A stretch of DNA of 61,050 nucleotides from Enterococcus villorum (GCF_007990225.1 NZ_BJWF01000014.1:1-61050), one strand, 5' to 3'; positions 8,486-18,824 are shown, numbered from the stretch's first letter. Program-made: numbers and translations. The notes: generated by a model not told the origin, from the sequence alone.

Positions 8486-9114
8486 ATGTTATCGCTAAAC
8501 AGTAAGACATGTACGAAATTCTCACTGATTTTCTTAGCTTGTTGCTTGCCTTCCATTATTTCTATCTTTATCACATGGTTTATGTGGAGGACTTTTCCTG
8601 TATTTGTAGAGCAAGTAGCTAAAAATTGGCTCTTCATTTACTATTCTTTATATTTGTTTAGTGGTCTTAGTTTGATTTTTTCTACTGGTGCGCAGCCAAA
8701 AAAATCAAATGGTTGGTTACTTGTCTTCATTTTAGTTGTGTGTATGGGATCGTGTTATTTCTGCTCGGTTTTGTTGGGATAAAAAGATTCGATGTTCTTA
8801 TTGCGATCCTTGCCTATTTACTACTATCTATTTGGTTGCTAAAAAACAATCATCAAAAAACGGTTGCGATTATTTGCTTGGGGCTACCAATGCTACTTTC
8901 AATAGTTTTTTTTATTCGAATCAATTACAGTTTATTGTCTTCTTCATATGGTTGGGAAATGTTCAGTTACGTGATTTTACTAAGTCTTTCTGGCTTAATT
9001 GGCCTTATTCTTTCTTCTATCCTTGAGAATGGAAAAATGAAATGGTGGCTACTACTTATCAATTATTTATTCGCAACCTATTTTCATGTCGTTATTTGGA
9101 TTCTTGGGCTTTAG
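8486..9114 (+). pseudogene. Array membrane protein, copy 6, frameshifted
   Basis: Starts at ATG 8486 with AAAGGAG 8 bases upstream and reads normally (SLNSKTCTKFSLIFLACC ... FSGLSLIFSTGAQPKK) to an A7 run at 8698-8704. There it leaves the family frame and stops at 8780-8782. One extra A would restore KIKWLVTCLHFSCVYG and continue in frame through RFDVLIAILAYLLLSIWLL, CLGLPMLLSIVFFIRINYSL and KMKWWLLLINYLFATYFH to the stop at 9112. So a single-base deletion in a homopolymer, a slippage site or a sequencing error breaks an otherwise intact gene. Confidence 0.75.
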
Positions 9115-10550
<1,436 letters not shown>

Positions 10551-10580
10551 GTTATAGCAAAAACAATGGAATGAAATCTA

Positions 10581-10607
10581 GAGAAGGAGACATCCTTCTC
10601 TTTTTTT
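10581..10607 (+). terminator. Rho-independent terminator after mnmA
   Basis: GAGAAGGA and TCCTTCTC arms with a 4-base loop, followed by seven T. Confidence 0.9.
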
Positions 10608-10718
10608 GTGGTGATATAGCTTAAAATGGAAATAGCGTACAATAACTAAATAGAAAGAGTCTTCTGGCTAAGAAAAAGGCGTGTTGATAAAAATGTAATC
10701 GATTTCTTTTTGCATACG

Positions 10719-10742
10719 CTAGAAAAAGAATTATTTTTCTAG
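10719..10742. promoter_or_regulatory. 24-bp near-perfect palindrome upstream of the arcD-like gene
   Basis: CTAGAAAAA and TTTTTCTAG arms around an AATT core, with one mismatched pair. There is no T run after it, so an operator is more likely than a terminator. The rest of 10608-10895 is AT-rich, with TTGCAT repeats (10711, 10841) and an AT-rich segment near 10810-10830 that could hold ArgR-type boxes, but none is close enough to call. Confidence 0.4.
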
Positions 10743-10895
10743 TCAAAATTGGATATTATGCAAATAACACTTGAATATATCGAATAAAAAGTCCATAATA
10801 GCCATTAATATGTATAAATATTTTATATATTTGTTTTTGTTTGCATGAAAAATCATTTTTTGCGTTTGCTAAAATAAGAAAAAGGTGTGGTGTGA

Positions 10896-12317
10896 ATGGA
10901 GAAAAAAACAGCAGGTATTAGCAAGTGGGGATTAGTGGCTTTGGTCGTTAGTTCTTCTATTGGAAGTGGCGTATTTGGGATTACAAGTGATCTAGCAAGT
11001 GCGGCTGCTCCAGGTCCAGCAATTATTTCATGGGTGATTGTAGGTATCGGTATTTTAGCGCTGGTCTTATCCTTGAATCATTTAGGGGAAAAACGTCCCG
11101 ATTTAGATGGTGGGATTTTTGGTTATGCAAAAGCTTCTTTTGGTGAATTAGGTGGATTTATTAGTGGCTGGGGTTATTGGTTGTCTGCTTGGTTAGGAAA
11201 TGTGGCATTTGCAACGATGATGATGAGTGCGATTGGTGAATTTTTCCCATTATTTAAAGGAGGACAAAATATTCCTTCGATTCTTTTTGCCAGTATGTTT
11301 ATTTGGGGACTGACGTTTCTAGTGAATAACGGCATTGAAAGTGCTAGTTTTATTAACATGATCGTAACTATCTGTAAATTAGTTCCCTTATTTTTATTTA
11401 TTGTTTTTATGATTGTAGCTTTTAAATTAAATGTCTTTACGGCTGATTTTTGGGGAAATGTCTCAGATAATCTAATGAATGGGGCTAAGAATGAGGCCAG
11501 TATTTGGCTACAAATCAAAGGATGTTTGATGGTCATGATGTGGGTATTTGTAGGAATAGAAGGCGCAAGTGTCTTAGCCAACCGTGCCAAAAAACGTTCC
11601 GATGCTCAGCAAGCGACGATTATAGGTTTATTGTGTTTGCTATTTATTTATATTTTGGCTTCATTATTGCCATATGGGGTACTTTCTCAAAGTGAACTTG
11701 CTAGTATCTCTCAACCAGCGATGGCCAATATCTTAAAAGGTGTTGTCGGAAGTTGGGGTGCGATGCTTATTAATATTGGTTTGATTATATCAATTATTGG
11801 TTCCTGGCTTTCATGGACAATGTTACCAGCTGAAACAACAATGTTGATGGCTAAAGATGGTTTATTGCCGAAATTCTGGGGGAAAACCAACAGTAAAAAA
11901 GCACCAACTTATTCTTTGGTGTTAACAGCAGCATTGACGAACCTATTTTTATTGACCTTTTTATTTACAGACTATGCCTATCAATTTGCTTATTCTTTAT
12001 GTACGGCAGCTATTTTAATTTGCTATTTGTTGGTGGGAATCTACCAAGTTCAATTTTCTTTTCAGCAAAAGGATCACAAACAAATGATCATAGGTGGTAT
12101 TGCAGTTGTTTTTGAACTAATGGGCATAACTTTGGCGGGTTTTTCTTATGTTTTATTATGTAGTATTGCTTATCTTCCTGGCTTTTATTTTTATTGGAAG
12201 GCTTGTCAGGAAACTAATCATCAAATTTCAACCAAAGAAAAAATAATGATCGGATTGATGAGTAGTGGAGCGATTCTTTCAATCATTTTACTTGTGTCAG
12301 GAATAATTACGATATAG
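10896..12317 (+). CDS. arcD: APC-family amino-acid antiporter, ArcD-like
   Basis: 473 residues, about 12-13 membrane segments. The N-terminal GSGVFGITSDLASAAAPGPAII matches the substrate-binding first helix of basic amino acid/polyamine antiporters (APA family) such as the arginine/ornithine exchanger ArcD. The FGYAKASFGELGGFISGWGYWLSAWLGN stretch and an EGASVLANRAKKRSDA loop are also typical. It is followed 12 bases later by an ArcT-like aminotransferase, a pairing seen in arginine-deiminase clusters of lactic acid bacteria, although arcA, arcB and arcC are not here. Arginine/ornithine exchange is the likely role; other amino-acid/amine exchanges cannot be excluded. Start ATG at 10896 follows AAAAGGTGTGG. 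Confidence 0.75.
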   Translation: MEKKTAGISKWGLVALVVSSSIGSGVFGITSDLASAAAPGPAIISWVIVGIGILALVLSLNHLGEKRPDLDGGIFGYAKASFGELGGFISGWGYWLSAWLGNVAFATMMMSAIGEFFPLFKGGQNIPSILFASMFIWGLTFLVNNGIESASFINMIVTICKLVPLFLFIVFMIVAFKLNVFTADFWGNVSDNLMNGAKNEASIWLQIKGCLMVMMWVFVGIEGASVLANRAKKRSDAQQATIIGLLCLLFIYILASLLPYGVLSQSELASISQPAMANILKGVVGSWGAMLINIGLIISIIGSWLSWTMLPAETTMLMAKDGLLPKFWGKTNSKKAPTYSLVLTAALTNLFLLTFLFTDYAYQFAYSLCTAAILICYLLVGIYQVQFSFQQKDHKQMIIGGIAVVFELMGITLAGFSYVLLCSIAYLPGFYFYWKACQETNHQISTKEKIMIGLMSSGAILSIILLVSGIITI

Positions 12318-12329
12318 GAGGAGAGTTAG

Positions 12330-13445
12330 ATGGAGATTGCAAATTTTGGTGTCGAAGAATGGCTCAACAAATGGGAAAAGAAGGCGATTTATGATATTGC
12401 GCAAAGTTCAATCGAAGCACTGACTTTGGAAGAATTAATTGGCTTGGACGGCACCACGGTCAATGAATTTTTTACACAAAGAAGTCATCTGCCTTTAGAT
12501 TATGGCTGGATTGAAGGCTCAGAGGCATTTAAAGAACAAGTAGCAGCACTTTATCATACGGTAAAACCGCAAAATGTTCTCCAAACAAATGGGGCGACAG
12601 GCGCAAATTTACTTGCCTTATACGCATTGATCGAACCAGGCGATCACGTGATTTCGATGTTACCAACTTATCAACAACTGTATGACATCCCAAGATCAAT
12701 TGGTGCAAGTATTGATTTCGTTGAGTTAAAAGAAGAAGAAAACTGGCGATTTGATGTTGAAAAATTAGCTGGTTTAGTAAAACCAGAAACAAAAATGATC
12801 TGTTTAAATAGCGCCAATAATCCTACAGGAACATTATTGGATCGTCAAACGTTAGAACAAATTGTTGCCATTGCGAAAAGAGTTGGCGCCTATGTGTTGG
12901 TGGATGAAGTGTATGCGCCTTTAGCAGCAGAAGGAGAATTTGTTTCCATCGCTGATTTATATGACAAAGGAATTGCGACCAACTCTTTATCTAAAACGTA
13001 TTCGATTCCGGGAATACGGATTGGCTGGACAGCAACGAACGCTGAATTGGCTGAACTCTTTCGAAAATATCGAGACTATACGATGATCTGTGGTGGCGTC
13101 TTATCGGATGATCTAGCGGTTCACGCACTAAAAAATAAAGAAAAAATCCTCGCACGAAATAAAAAGATTGTTGCAGAAAATCTAGCAATTCTAAAAGATT
13201 GGGTAGCATCTGAACCGAAAGTATCCTTGGTGATGCCTAACTATGTTTCCACTTCCTTTATCAAGCTGGATATTAAAGACGATGACACGCAGTTTTGCAT
13301 TGATTTATTAGAAGAAACCGGAGTATTACTCGTACCCGGTAGTGCGTTTGATTTACCTAAACATGCACGACTAGGCTACTGCTGTAAAAAAGAAGTTTTA
13401 GAAAAAGGCTTAACATTACTATCAGAATTTTTAGCCAAAAGTTGA
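12330..13445 (+). CDS. arcT: PLP-dependent aminotransferase, ArcT-like
   Basis: 371 residues; AGGAGGAG lies just upstream. Fold type I, class I/II aminotransferase. Visible motifs: TNGATGANLLALYALIEPGD, the NSANNPTG loop that holds the cofactor ring, VDEVYAPL with the Asp that pairs with the pyridine nitrogen, SLSKTYSIPGIRIGW with the Schiff-base lysine, and a C-terminal ARLGYCC in place of the usual R-x-x-x carboxylate-binding region. Aminotransferases of this type lie with arcD in arginine-deiminase operons, where their substrate is not firmly known. Translationally close to arcD (12 bases) and ended by a strong terminator. Confidence 0.75.
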   Translation: MEIANFGVEEWLNKWEKKAIYDIAQSSIEALTLEELIGLDGTTVNEFFTQRSHLPLDYGWIEGSEAFKEQVAALYHTVKPQNVLQTNGATGANLLALYALIEPGDHVISMLPTYQQLYDIPRSIGASIDFVELKEEENWRFDVEKLAGLVKPETKMICLNSANNPTGTLLDRQTLEQIVAIAKRVGAYVLVDEVYAPLAAEGEFVSIADLYDKGIATNSLSKTYSIPGIRIGWTATNAELAELFRKYRDYTMICGGVLSDDLAVHALKNKEKILARNKKIVAENLAILKDWVASEPKVSLVMPNYVSTSFIKLDIKDDDTQFCIDLLEETGVLLVPGSAFDLPKHARLGYCCKKEVLEKGLTLLSEFLAKS

Positions 13446-13544
13446 TGAAACAAAACGAAAAGTGAACGCATTGAACCCTACGTCTACTAAAAAATAAACT
13501 GGTGTTTTTCGCTTAGTGATGATTTCAATACTCGTTCTTATGAC

Positions 13545-13600
13545 AAAAAGCCAGTTCATCTAAGAATAGAAAAACTATCCTAGATGAACTGGCTTTTTTT
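13545..13600. terminator. Bidirectional terminator between arcT-like and MFS genes
   Basis: An 18-bp perfect stem (AAAAAGCCAGTTCATCTA at 13545-13562 and its complement at 13581-13598) with T runs on both strands, between convergent genes. Confidence 0.93.
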
Positions 13601-13627
13601 GTTGAATGAATTGACTAAAGGGGTGAC

Positions 13628-14917
13628 CTATTTCGTCATGTTGCGGTTAGAAACAAGAGATTGCGTTGTTTCTTCTTGTATTTGTTTTTTGTCTTCCTCA
13701 TGGATTTCTTGTGTGTTCCGACGAACGAGCAAGAAATTAACGAAAACAAGGAACGAAGTAGAAAGGAAAACACCTCGATAACCAAAAACACTAGAAACAC
13801 TTGAACCAATCATCGGACCTACCACATTTCCTGTTGCTTGAAAGGATTGATTGTAACTAAAAATACGTCCAGCGGCATGATGAGGGGAATATTTTGTAAT
13901 CAATGCTTGAACCGCTGGTAAAAGACAAGCATCTGAAATGCCGATCAAAAAACGAAGAAAAGCGAGCTCCCAAACGTTCGTCACAAAGGCCATGGGGATG
14001 TAAACTAAAATGGCAAAGGCTAAACCAATTGCTAAAATTCGTTCACTACCTATTCTATCTCCTAAACGCCCAAAACGAGGAGCCGCAATCAATGTAGCGA
14101 TCCCTGGTATAGAAGCAATGATTCCACTGACCAAAGTGACATTACCATGTCCATGTAACAATTGACGAATGTATAAACTAATAATTGGACTGATTGAGTT
14201 ATTGGAAGCTTGGATAATCATCGTCGTGACAAACATGCCGATCACGACATGAGGATATTTTAACTCTTTGAATATTTGTTTTGCGGAACTCATGTTTTCT
14301 TTTTTCACAGGGACAAATGTTTCATGGACAAAAAAGAGACTCAATAAAAAGACCAGAAATAAAATAATACCAGTGATAAAGAAGGTTGGACGATAACCAA
14401 AAGCAGAAGCAGAAATCCCACCAAGTAATGGACCAAGCAAGGTTCCTGTGACAGACCCAGTGGCGAGAGTTCCTAGGACTTGACCGCTTTTTTCTTTTGG
14501 CGTACCAGTAGCAACCAGTGCTGTGGCGTTACTGACATAACCAGCAAAAATACCTTGCAACAAACGAAGAGCAACAAGTTGATAGACACTTGTGACGCAC
14601 CCCATTAATGAAATGACGATCGCCATTCCTAAAGAAGCGCGCAAAAGCATTAATTTTCTGCCTTTTTGGTCGGCCAGTTTTCCCCACCAAGGAGAAATCA
14701 AGGTCGTTACTAAGAAAGTAGAAGAAAAAGTTAACCCACTCCAAAAGTTCAATTGTGTTGTATTATAATTGCCTAACGTATCTATGTACAATGACATGAA
14801 CGGCATGACTAGACTAAATCCGATCCCTGCCATAAATGTGCCAAACCACAAGACGAATAAATTTTGTTCCCAAGTTTCTCTTTTTCTAAATAGTACTTCT
14901 TTTATTTTGGTGGTCAA
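13628..14917 (-). CDS. MFS multidrug-type efflux transporter
   Basis: 429 residues from a TTG at 14917, which has AAGGA 7 bases upstream. An ATG at 14947 is in frame but lies only a few bases after the expected transcription start and has no ribosome site. Twelve membrane segments; motif A as GKLADQKGRK in the loop after helix 2 and GRLGDRIGSE in the second half; GPLLGGISASAFGYRPTFF (antiporter motif C region). Resembles the PmrA/NorA-type DHA1 drug exporters. Divergent from the TetR regulator at 15067, which very likely represses it through the operator at 14963-14985. Substrate unknown. Confidence 0.85.
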   Translation of the reverse strand: MTTKIKEVLFRKRETWEQNLFVLWFGTFMAGIGFSLVMPFMSLYIDTLGNYNTTQLNFWSGLTFSSTFLVTTLISPWWGKLADQKGRKLMLLRASLGMAIVISLMGCVTSVYQLVALRLLQGIFAGYVSNATALVATGTPKEKSGQVLGTLATGSVTGTLLGPLLGGISASAFGYRPTFFITGIILFLVFLLSLFFVHETFVPVKKENMSSAKQIFKELKYPHVVIGMFVTTMIIQASNNSISPIISLYIRQLLHGHGNVTLVSGIIASIPGIATLIAAPRFGRLGDRIGSERILAIGLAFAILVYIPMAFVTNVWELAFLRFLIGISDACLLPAVQALITKYSPHHAAGRIFSYNQSFQATGNVVGPMIGSSVSSVFGYRGVFLSTSFLVFVNFLLVRRNTQEIHEEDKKQIQEETTQSLVSNRNMTK

Positions 14918-14959
14918 TGCGTTGTCCTTCTTTCTGAAAATTTTCATTTACATTTGATT

Positions 14960-14988
14960 ATTATAAACTACAAATTGTAGTTTATCAA
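14960..14988 (-). promoter_or_regulatory. Promoter and TetR operator of the MFS gene
   Basis: On the minus strand: -35 TTGATA (14988-14983), 17-base spacer, -10 TATAAT (14965-14960), an ideal sigma-A promoter. The spacer is almost filled by a 23-bp perfect palindrome (14963-14985, arms ATAAACTACAA / TTGTAGTTTAT around one base). A repressor bound here would block polymerase directly. The divergent TetR gene starts 80 bases away and is the obvious candidate. Confidence 0.85.
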
Positions 14989-15066
14989 CAGGAGGCTCTT
15001 TTTTATCTTCGTTTTTCATGGTAAACTAATCTTGTTGGGTAGTTAACACATGAAGGGAATAATGAA

Positions 15067-15633
15067 ATGAAAAAAAGAAATCTATCTCAAGAAAAAATCC
15101 TCGCCTGTTTTCGTGAATTAGCAGAAGAGATGGATGTTCAACAAATCACTTTTCAACATTTAGCTAAACGCTTAGATGTCAAATCACCTTCCCTATACAA
15201 TCATTTTAAAAATATGCGCGAAGTAAAAACAGCTTTAACGGCTAAATTGTTGCAAGAGTTAAATGACGAGCTGAGACGTTCTCTGGTAGGGAGAAGCGGA
15301 GCCGACGCTTTACGTGTATACGCACAAGTCTATCAATCGTTTGCTTTTGCCAATCAAGCAGTTTACGAACTGTTGATTAGTGTGCCTCATACCAATGAAG
15401 TGATTCTTTTAGAAGGCATTCGTGAAACTAATCAGATTATTCTGCAATTGTTTGAATCATTTGATTTAACAAACGAAGAGAAAACACATCGTAGTCGTGA
15501 ATTACGAAGCATGATCCACGGCTATCTATCTTTACGATTTCTTGGCTACTTTACTAAAGAGCCAAAAGTATCTCCAGAAGACAGTTATTCTTGGATGATC
15601 AATGATTTTATCGCCACACTCCAAAGTAAATAA
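15067..15633 (+). CDS. TetR/AcrR-family transcriptional repressor
   Basis: 188 residues. N-terminal three-helix DNA-binding domain: ILACFRELAEEMDVQQITFQHLAKRLDVKSPSLYNHFKNMREV, with the usual helix-turn-helix at about residues 26-47. The C-terminal 130 residues are helical, as expected for ligand binding and dimerisation. The start ATG at 15067 follows GAAGGG. It is divergent from the MFS pump and the intergenic palindrome is a textbook site for it, so it is most likely the local repressor and also autoregulated. The inducer is unknown. Confidence 0.88.
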   Translation: MKKRNLSQEKILACFRELAEEMDVQQITFQHLAKRLDVKSPSLYNHFKNMREVKTALTAKLLQELNDELRRSLVGRSGADALRVYAQVYQSFAFANQAVYELLISVPHTNEVILLEGIRETNQIILQLFESFDLTNEEKTHRSRELRSMIHGYLSLRFLGYFTKEPKVSPEDSYSWMINDFIATLQSK

Positions 15634-15693
15634 AGGGCACTTTTCTTTAAAATGAATGAATTCATAAAATGTTCCTTTTATAAGAGAAATTTC

Positions 15694-15722
15694 TTGCAAC
15701 TTTCTTGAAAAGTGACTAAGAT
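15694..15722 (+). promoter_or_regulatory. Sigma-A promoter of the DUF1033-topB unit
   Basis: TTGCAA, 17-base spacer, TAAGAT, 35 bases upstream of the DUF1033 gene. Confidence 0.65.
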
Positions 15723-15757
15723 GGTTCTAAGAAAAAGCGAAAAGAAGGAGCACGAGT

Positions 15758-16135
15758 ATGTATCAAGTAGTTACAATGTTCGGTGATAATGAGCCTTGGT
15801 GGTTTTTTGAAGATTGGGAAGAAGATATCGAATTAGAAGAGTCATTTGATTCTTTTGAAGAAGCACAGGCAAATTATGAACAAAAGTGGCTGGCCATCCA
15901 TAATCAATACGAATATATCCATGCAAAAAGTAACTTTCTAAGCGCCTTCTGGAATGACGGAGATGAGCGCTGGTGTGAAGAATGTGATGATGACTTACAG
16001 CAATACAAAGGGTTAGCCTTGTTAAAAAATCATCAACCAATCACTTTAGAAAGCAGAAAGGAATTTTATGAAACAACTAATTCTAGCGGAAAAACCAAGC
16101 GTTGCGAAAGACCTAAGCAAGGTGCTTGGTGCTAA
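15758..16135 (+). CDS. DUF1033 family protein
   Basis: 125 residues after GAAGGAG. Matches the small acidic DUF1033 family of Lactobacillales: MYQVVTMFGDNEPWWFFEDWEEDI at the N-terminus, a YEQKWLAI helix, and the strongly acidic FWNDGDERWCEECDDDLQQYKGLALL core. Function unknown. Its last 22 codons overlap the start of topB by 68 bases in another frame, and the C-terminal tail (SGKTKRCERPKQGAW) is unlike the rest, which suggests that an original stop near the topB start was lost. Co-transcribed with topB. Confidence 0.8.
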   Translation: MYQVVTMFGDNEPWWFFEDWEEDIELEESFDSFEEAQANYEQKWLAIHNQYEYIHAKSNFLSAFWNDGDERWCEECDDDLQQYKGLALLKNHQPITLESRKEFYETTNSSGKTKRCERPKQGAWC

Positions 16136-18140
16136 TCAAAAGCATAAAAATTACTACGAAGGACCCAAGGTGATCGTGACTTGGGCCCTTGGTCATTTGT
16201 TAGGGCTAAAAATGCCGGAAGAGTTGAATAAAGAATGGCAAAGTTGGCAAATGGAAACCTTACCAATGATTCCCAAACATTTGGGCATCAAACCCTTGCC
16301 AAAAACGGGTCATCAGTTAAAAACGATCAAGCAATTAGCTCAACGTAAAGACGTTTCTGAAGCAGTAATTGCAACCGATGCAGGAAGAGAAGGCGAGTTA
16401 GTTGCTCGTTGGATCTTAGAGTATGTTCACTTTCAAAAACCTGTCAAAAGACTATGGATTTCCTCACAAACAGATAAAGCCATCAAGACAGGTTTCAAGC
16501 AATTAAAACCCGCAAAAGAGTACGATGCACTGTACCAATCAGCCTTAGCTAGAGCCAAAGCTGATTGGTTGGTAGGTTTGAATGTTACACGTGCCTTAAC
16601 AGTTAAATATGAAGACAATCTATCAGCAGGAAGAGTTCAAACACCAACCTTAGCTTTAGTCAGAGCGCAAGAAAGAAAAATTGAAACCTTTAGACCTCAA
16701 ACTTATTTTTCTATTTTGTTAGAAGTACAAAAAGAACAAGCAAAAATGGTTCAAAAAAATCCATTTGCTTTGAAGAGTCAGGAAGAAGCGCAATCGCTGG
16801 TTCAAAATTTAACGAAAAGTAAGGGAACTGTCACCTCGATCCAAGAAAAGACTAAGACAGAAACTGCTCCTTTACCTTATGATTTAACTGAAATCCAACG
16901 AGAAGCCAATCAACGCTATGGCTATTCTGCTAAAAAAACATTAGGACTGGTTCAAAGTTTATATGAAACTCATAAAATCGTGACGTATCCACGAACAGAT
17001 AGTAAATATCTGACACAAGATATGAAAGGGACAATGAAAGAACGGTTACAAGCCATAAGTGACTTTGCACCGCAAGTCAAACAATATCTAAAAAATGGTG
17101 CTGTCGTTCGTCAAACCAAAGTGTTCCAAGACAATAAGGTTACGGATCATCATGCCTTGTTACCAACTGAAAATCGTCCCCGCTATGAAAAATTAAGTAA
17201 TGAAGAACAAAAAATCTATCAAATGATCGTTACGCGTTTTTTGGGACTATTTGCTGAACCGCATAAAGTCAGCCAAACAAAAGTGACAGTGACGTTTGGA
17301 AAGGAACAATTTGTTTTTCGCCAAAATAAAATACTCCAAGCAGGTTGGAAAGAACTTAGCCAAAATGAGAGCAATGAAGTGAACTGGGTAGAGGGAATGA
17401 AGATTCAACCAAACTTTACGATCAAGAAAGAATTATCTGCCCCACCAAAACCGCTGACAGAAGCTAGTCTTTTAGGACAAATGGAAAAACATAGTTTGGG
17501 AACTCCAGCCACAAGAGCAGAGATTATTGAAAAATTAATTAAATCTGAACTAATGGAACGTACGCCACAAGGACTACAAGTCTCACCAAAAGGGAAACAA
17601 CTTTTAGAACTAGTGAATCCGTCATTAGTATCGCCAGACCTAACGGAAAGCTGGGAAAAAGATCTTGAAGCAATTGCCATGGGCAAAAAACAAGCACAAC
17701 ATTTTCTAAAAGAAATTGAAAAAGAAACTAAACGATTGGTTCAAGAAATCAAGACAAGCAAACAAACCTATCAAGATTTCTCAATCACGCAAAAAAAATG
17801 TCCCGAGTGTGGCGCTAATTTGCGTGAAAAAAACACTCGTGATGGAAAAATCTATGTGTGTACCAATCAAGATTGCCATTATCGTCGAAGAAAAGACCCA
17901 AAAGTTTCCAATCATCGTTGCCCACAATGTCATCGAAAAATGGAAATTATTGAAGGAAAAAATGGAGCCTATTTCCGCTGTAAATATGATGGCACAACAG
18001 AAAAAATGTTAGATAAAAAAGAACAGAAGAAAAAAATGACGAAGCATGAAGAACGAAGATTATTGAAAAAATATGCGCAAGCAGAAGAACCAGAAGAAAG
18101 TCCATTAGCAGCAGCCTTAAAAGCTGCAATGGAAAAATAA
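16068..18140 (+). CDS. topB: DNA topoisomerase III
   Basis: 690 residues. Type IA topoisomerase that cuts and reseals one strand, resolving intermediates of replication and recombination. TOPRIM: AEKPSVAKDLS (Glu8) and ATDAGREGE (Asp104). Catalytic Tyr307 in the VTYPRTDSKYL motif. The ARAKADWLVGLNVTRA and GRVQTPTLALV segments are typical. Toward the C-terminus there are two zinc-ribbon-like repeats, CPECGANLRE...CTNQDCHYRR and CPQCHRKMEI...CKYDG, then a basic tail. ATG at 16068 follows AAAGGAATTTT and sits inside the end of the DUF1033 gene. Confidence 0.95.
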   Translation: MKQLILAEKPSVAKDLSKVLGANQKHKNYYEGPKVIVTWALGHLLGLKMPEELNKEWQSWQMETLPMIPKHLGIKPLPKTGHQLKTIKQLAQRKDVSEAVIATDAGREGELVARWILEYVHFQKPVKRLWISSQTDKAIKTGFKQLKPAKEYDALYQSALARAKADWLVGLNVTRALTVKYEDNLSAGRVQTPTLALVRAQERKIETFRPQTYFSILLEVQKEQAKMVQKNPFALKSQEEAQSLVQNLTKSKGTVTSIQEKTKTETAPLPYDLTEIQREANQRYGYSAKKTLGLVQSLYETHKIVTYPRTDSKYLTQDMKGTMKERLQAISDFAPQVKQYLKNGAVVRQTKVFQDNKVTDHHALLPTENRPRYEKLSNEEQKIYQMIVTRFLGLFAEPHKVSQTKVTVTFGKEQFVFRQNKILQAGWKELSQNESNEVNWVEGMKIQPNFTIKKELSAPPKPLTEASLLGQMEKHSLGTPATRAEIIEKLIKSELMERTPQGLQVSPKGKQLLELVNPSLVSPDLTESWEKDLEAIAMGKKQAQHFLKEIEKETKRLVQEIKTSKQTYQDFSITQKKCPECGANLREKNTRDGKIYVCTNQDCHYRRRKDPKVSNHRCPQCHRKMEIIEGKNGAYFRCKYDGTTEKMLDKKEQKKKMTKHEERRLLKKYAQAEEPEESPLAAALKAAMEK

Positions 18141-18151
18141 TAAAACCGTAA

Positions 18152-18247
18152 AAAAGAGGCCAGCCAATAGGTGAAGTGATCACCAAAAGTTCCATTTTTA
18201 GACTCGTTTTGTCCGATCACTTCAATCAGCTGTGCCTTCTTTTTTTC
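18152..18247. terminator. Large bidirectional terminator between topB and the deacylase gene
   Basis: GAAGTGATC (18173-18181) pairs with GATCACTTC (18215-18223); outside it AAGAGGC-CAGC pairs with GCTG-GCCTTCTT, giving a long two-part hairpin flanked by A and T runs for convergent genes. Confidence 0.75.
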
Positions 18248-18733
18248 TTATAATTCTTTGTAGATGGGTAGATGCTGCAGATGAGTGAGTATTTTAGTGA
18301 AGTCAGCGAACTGCAAGATTAAGGTAGCCGTGTTGACATTTGGATGAAATCCGACTGTCTTGTTTTGATCGATCGATGAATCAATCACTACTTGGATCAA
18401 ATTTTCTTGGTCATGCATCAATGCAAGTGGTGTGACAGTCCCCGCAGGAACTCCGAGTAAGTCATCAAGCTGTTTTTCTGACACAAAAGACAATCGCTTT
18501 TCATTCAGTTGTTCAGCGAGTTGCTTTAAATTGGCTTGTTTTTCATCAGGTAAAATGACTAAATAAATTTGCTTTCCTTTTTTTGCTTTGACTAAAAGAT
18601 TTTTTACTTGCGGACCTGGTAGAGAAAAAGGCACATTTTTAACGGAAGTAATGGCTGGGTGTTCTACTTTTTGGTAAGAGATCTCTAGAAAATCAAGTAA
18701 TTCATAGGCTTCTTTTTCAGTGGCTTGAGGCAT
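18248..18733 (-). CDS. YbaK/PrdX-type aminoacyl-tRNA deacylase
   Basis: 161 residues, full length for the free-standing editing domain. Signs: YQKVEHPAITSV near the N-terminus, VKNLLVKAKKGKQIYLVILP with the conserved lysine of the YbaK fold, LDDLLGVPAGTVTPLALMHD, and a closing VGFHPNVNTATLILQFADF. The last two blocks are typical of PrdX/ProX, which hydrolyse mischarged Ala- or related tRNA-Pro in trans. Cytoplasmic translation-quality role. Start ATG at 18733 after GGAAGCG. Single gene. Confidence 0.82.
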   Translation of the reverse strand: MPQATEKEAYELLDFLEISYQKVEHPAITSVKNVPFSLPGPQVKNLLVKAKKGKQIYLVILPDEKQANLKQLAEQLNEKRLSFVSEKQLDDLLGVPAGTVTPLALMHDQENLIQVVIDSSIDQNKTVGFHPNVNTATLILQFADFTKILTHLQHLPIYKEL

Positions 18734-18824
18734 TATGCACCGCTTCCTTTCTTTTTTTTAGTTTATCACAAAAAAAGGTTTGACAAATGAAAAATAATCA
18801 GGTAAATTACTCGTAAGTTAAAAT

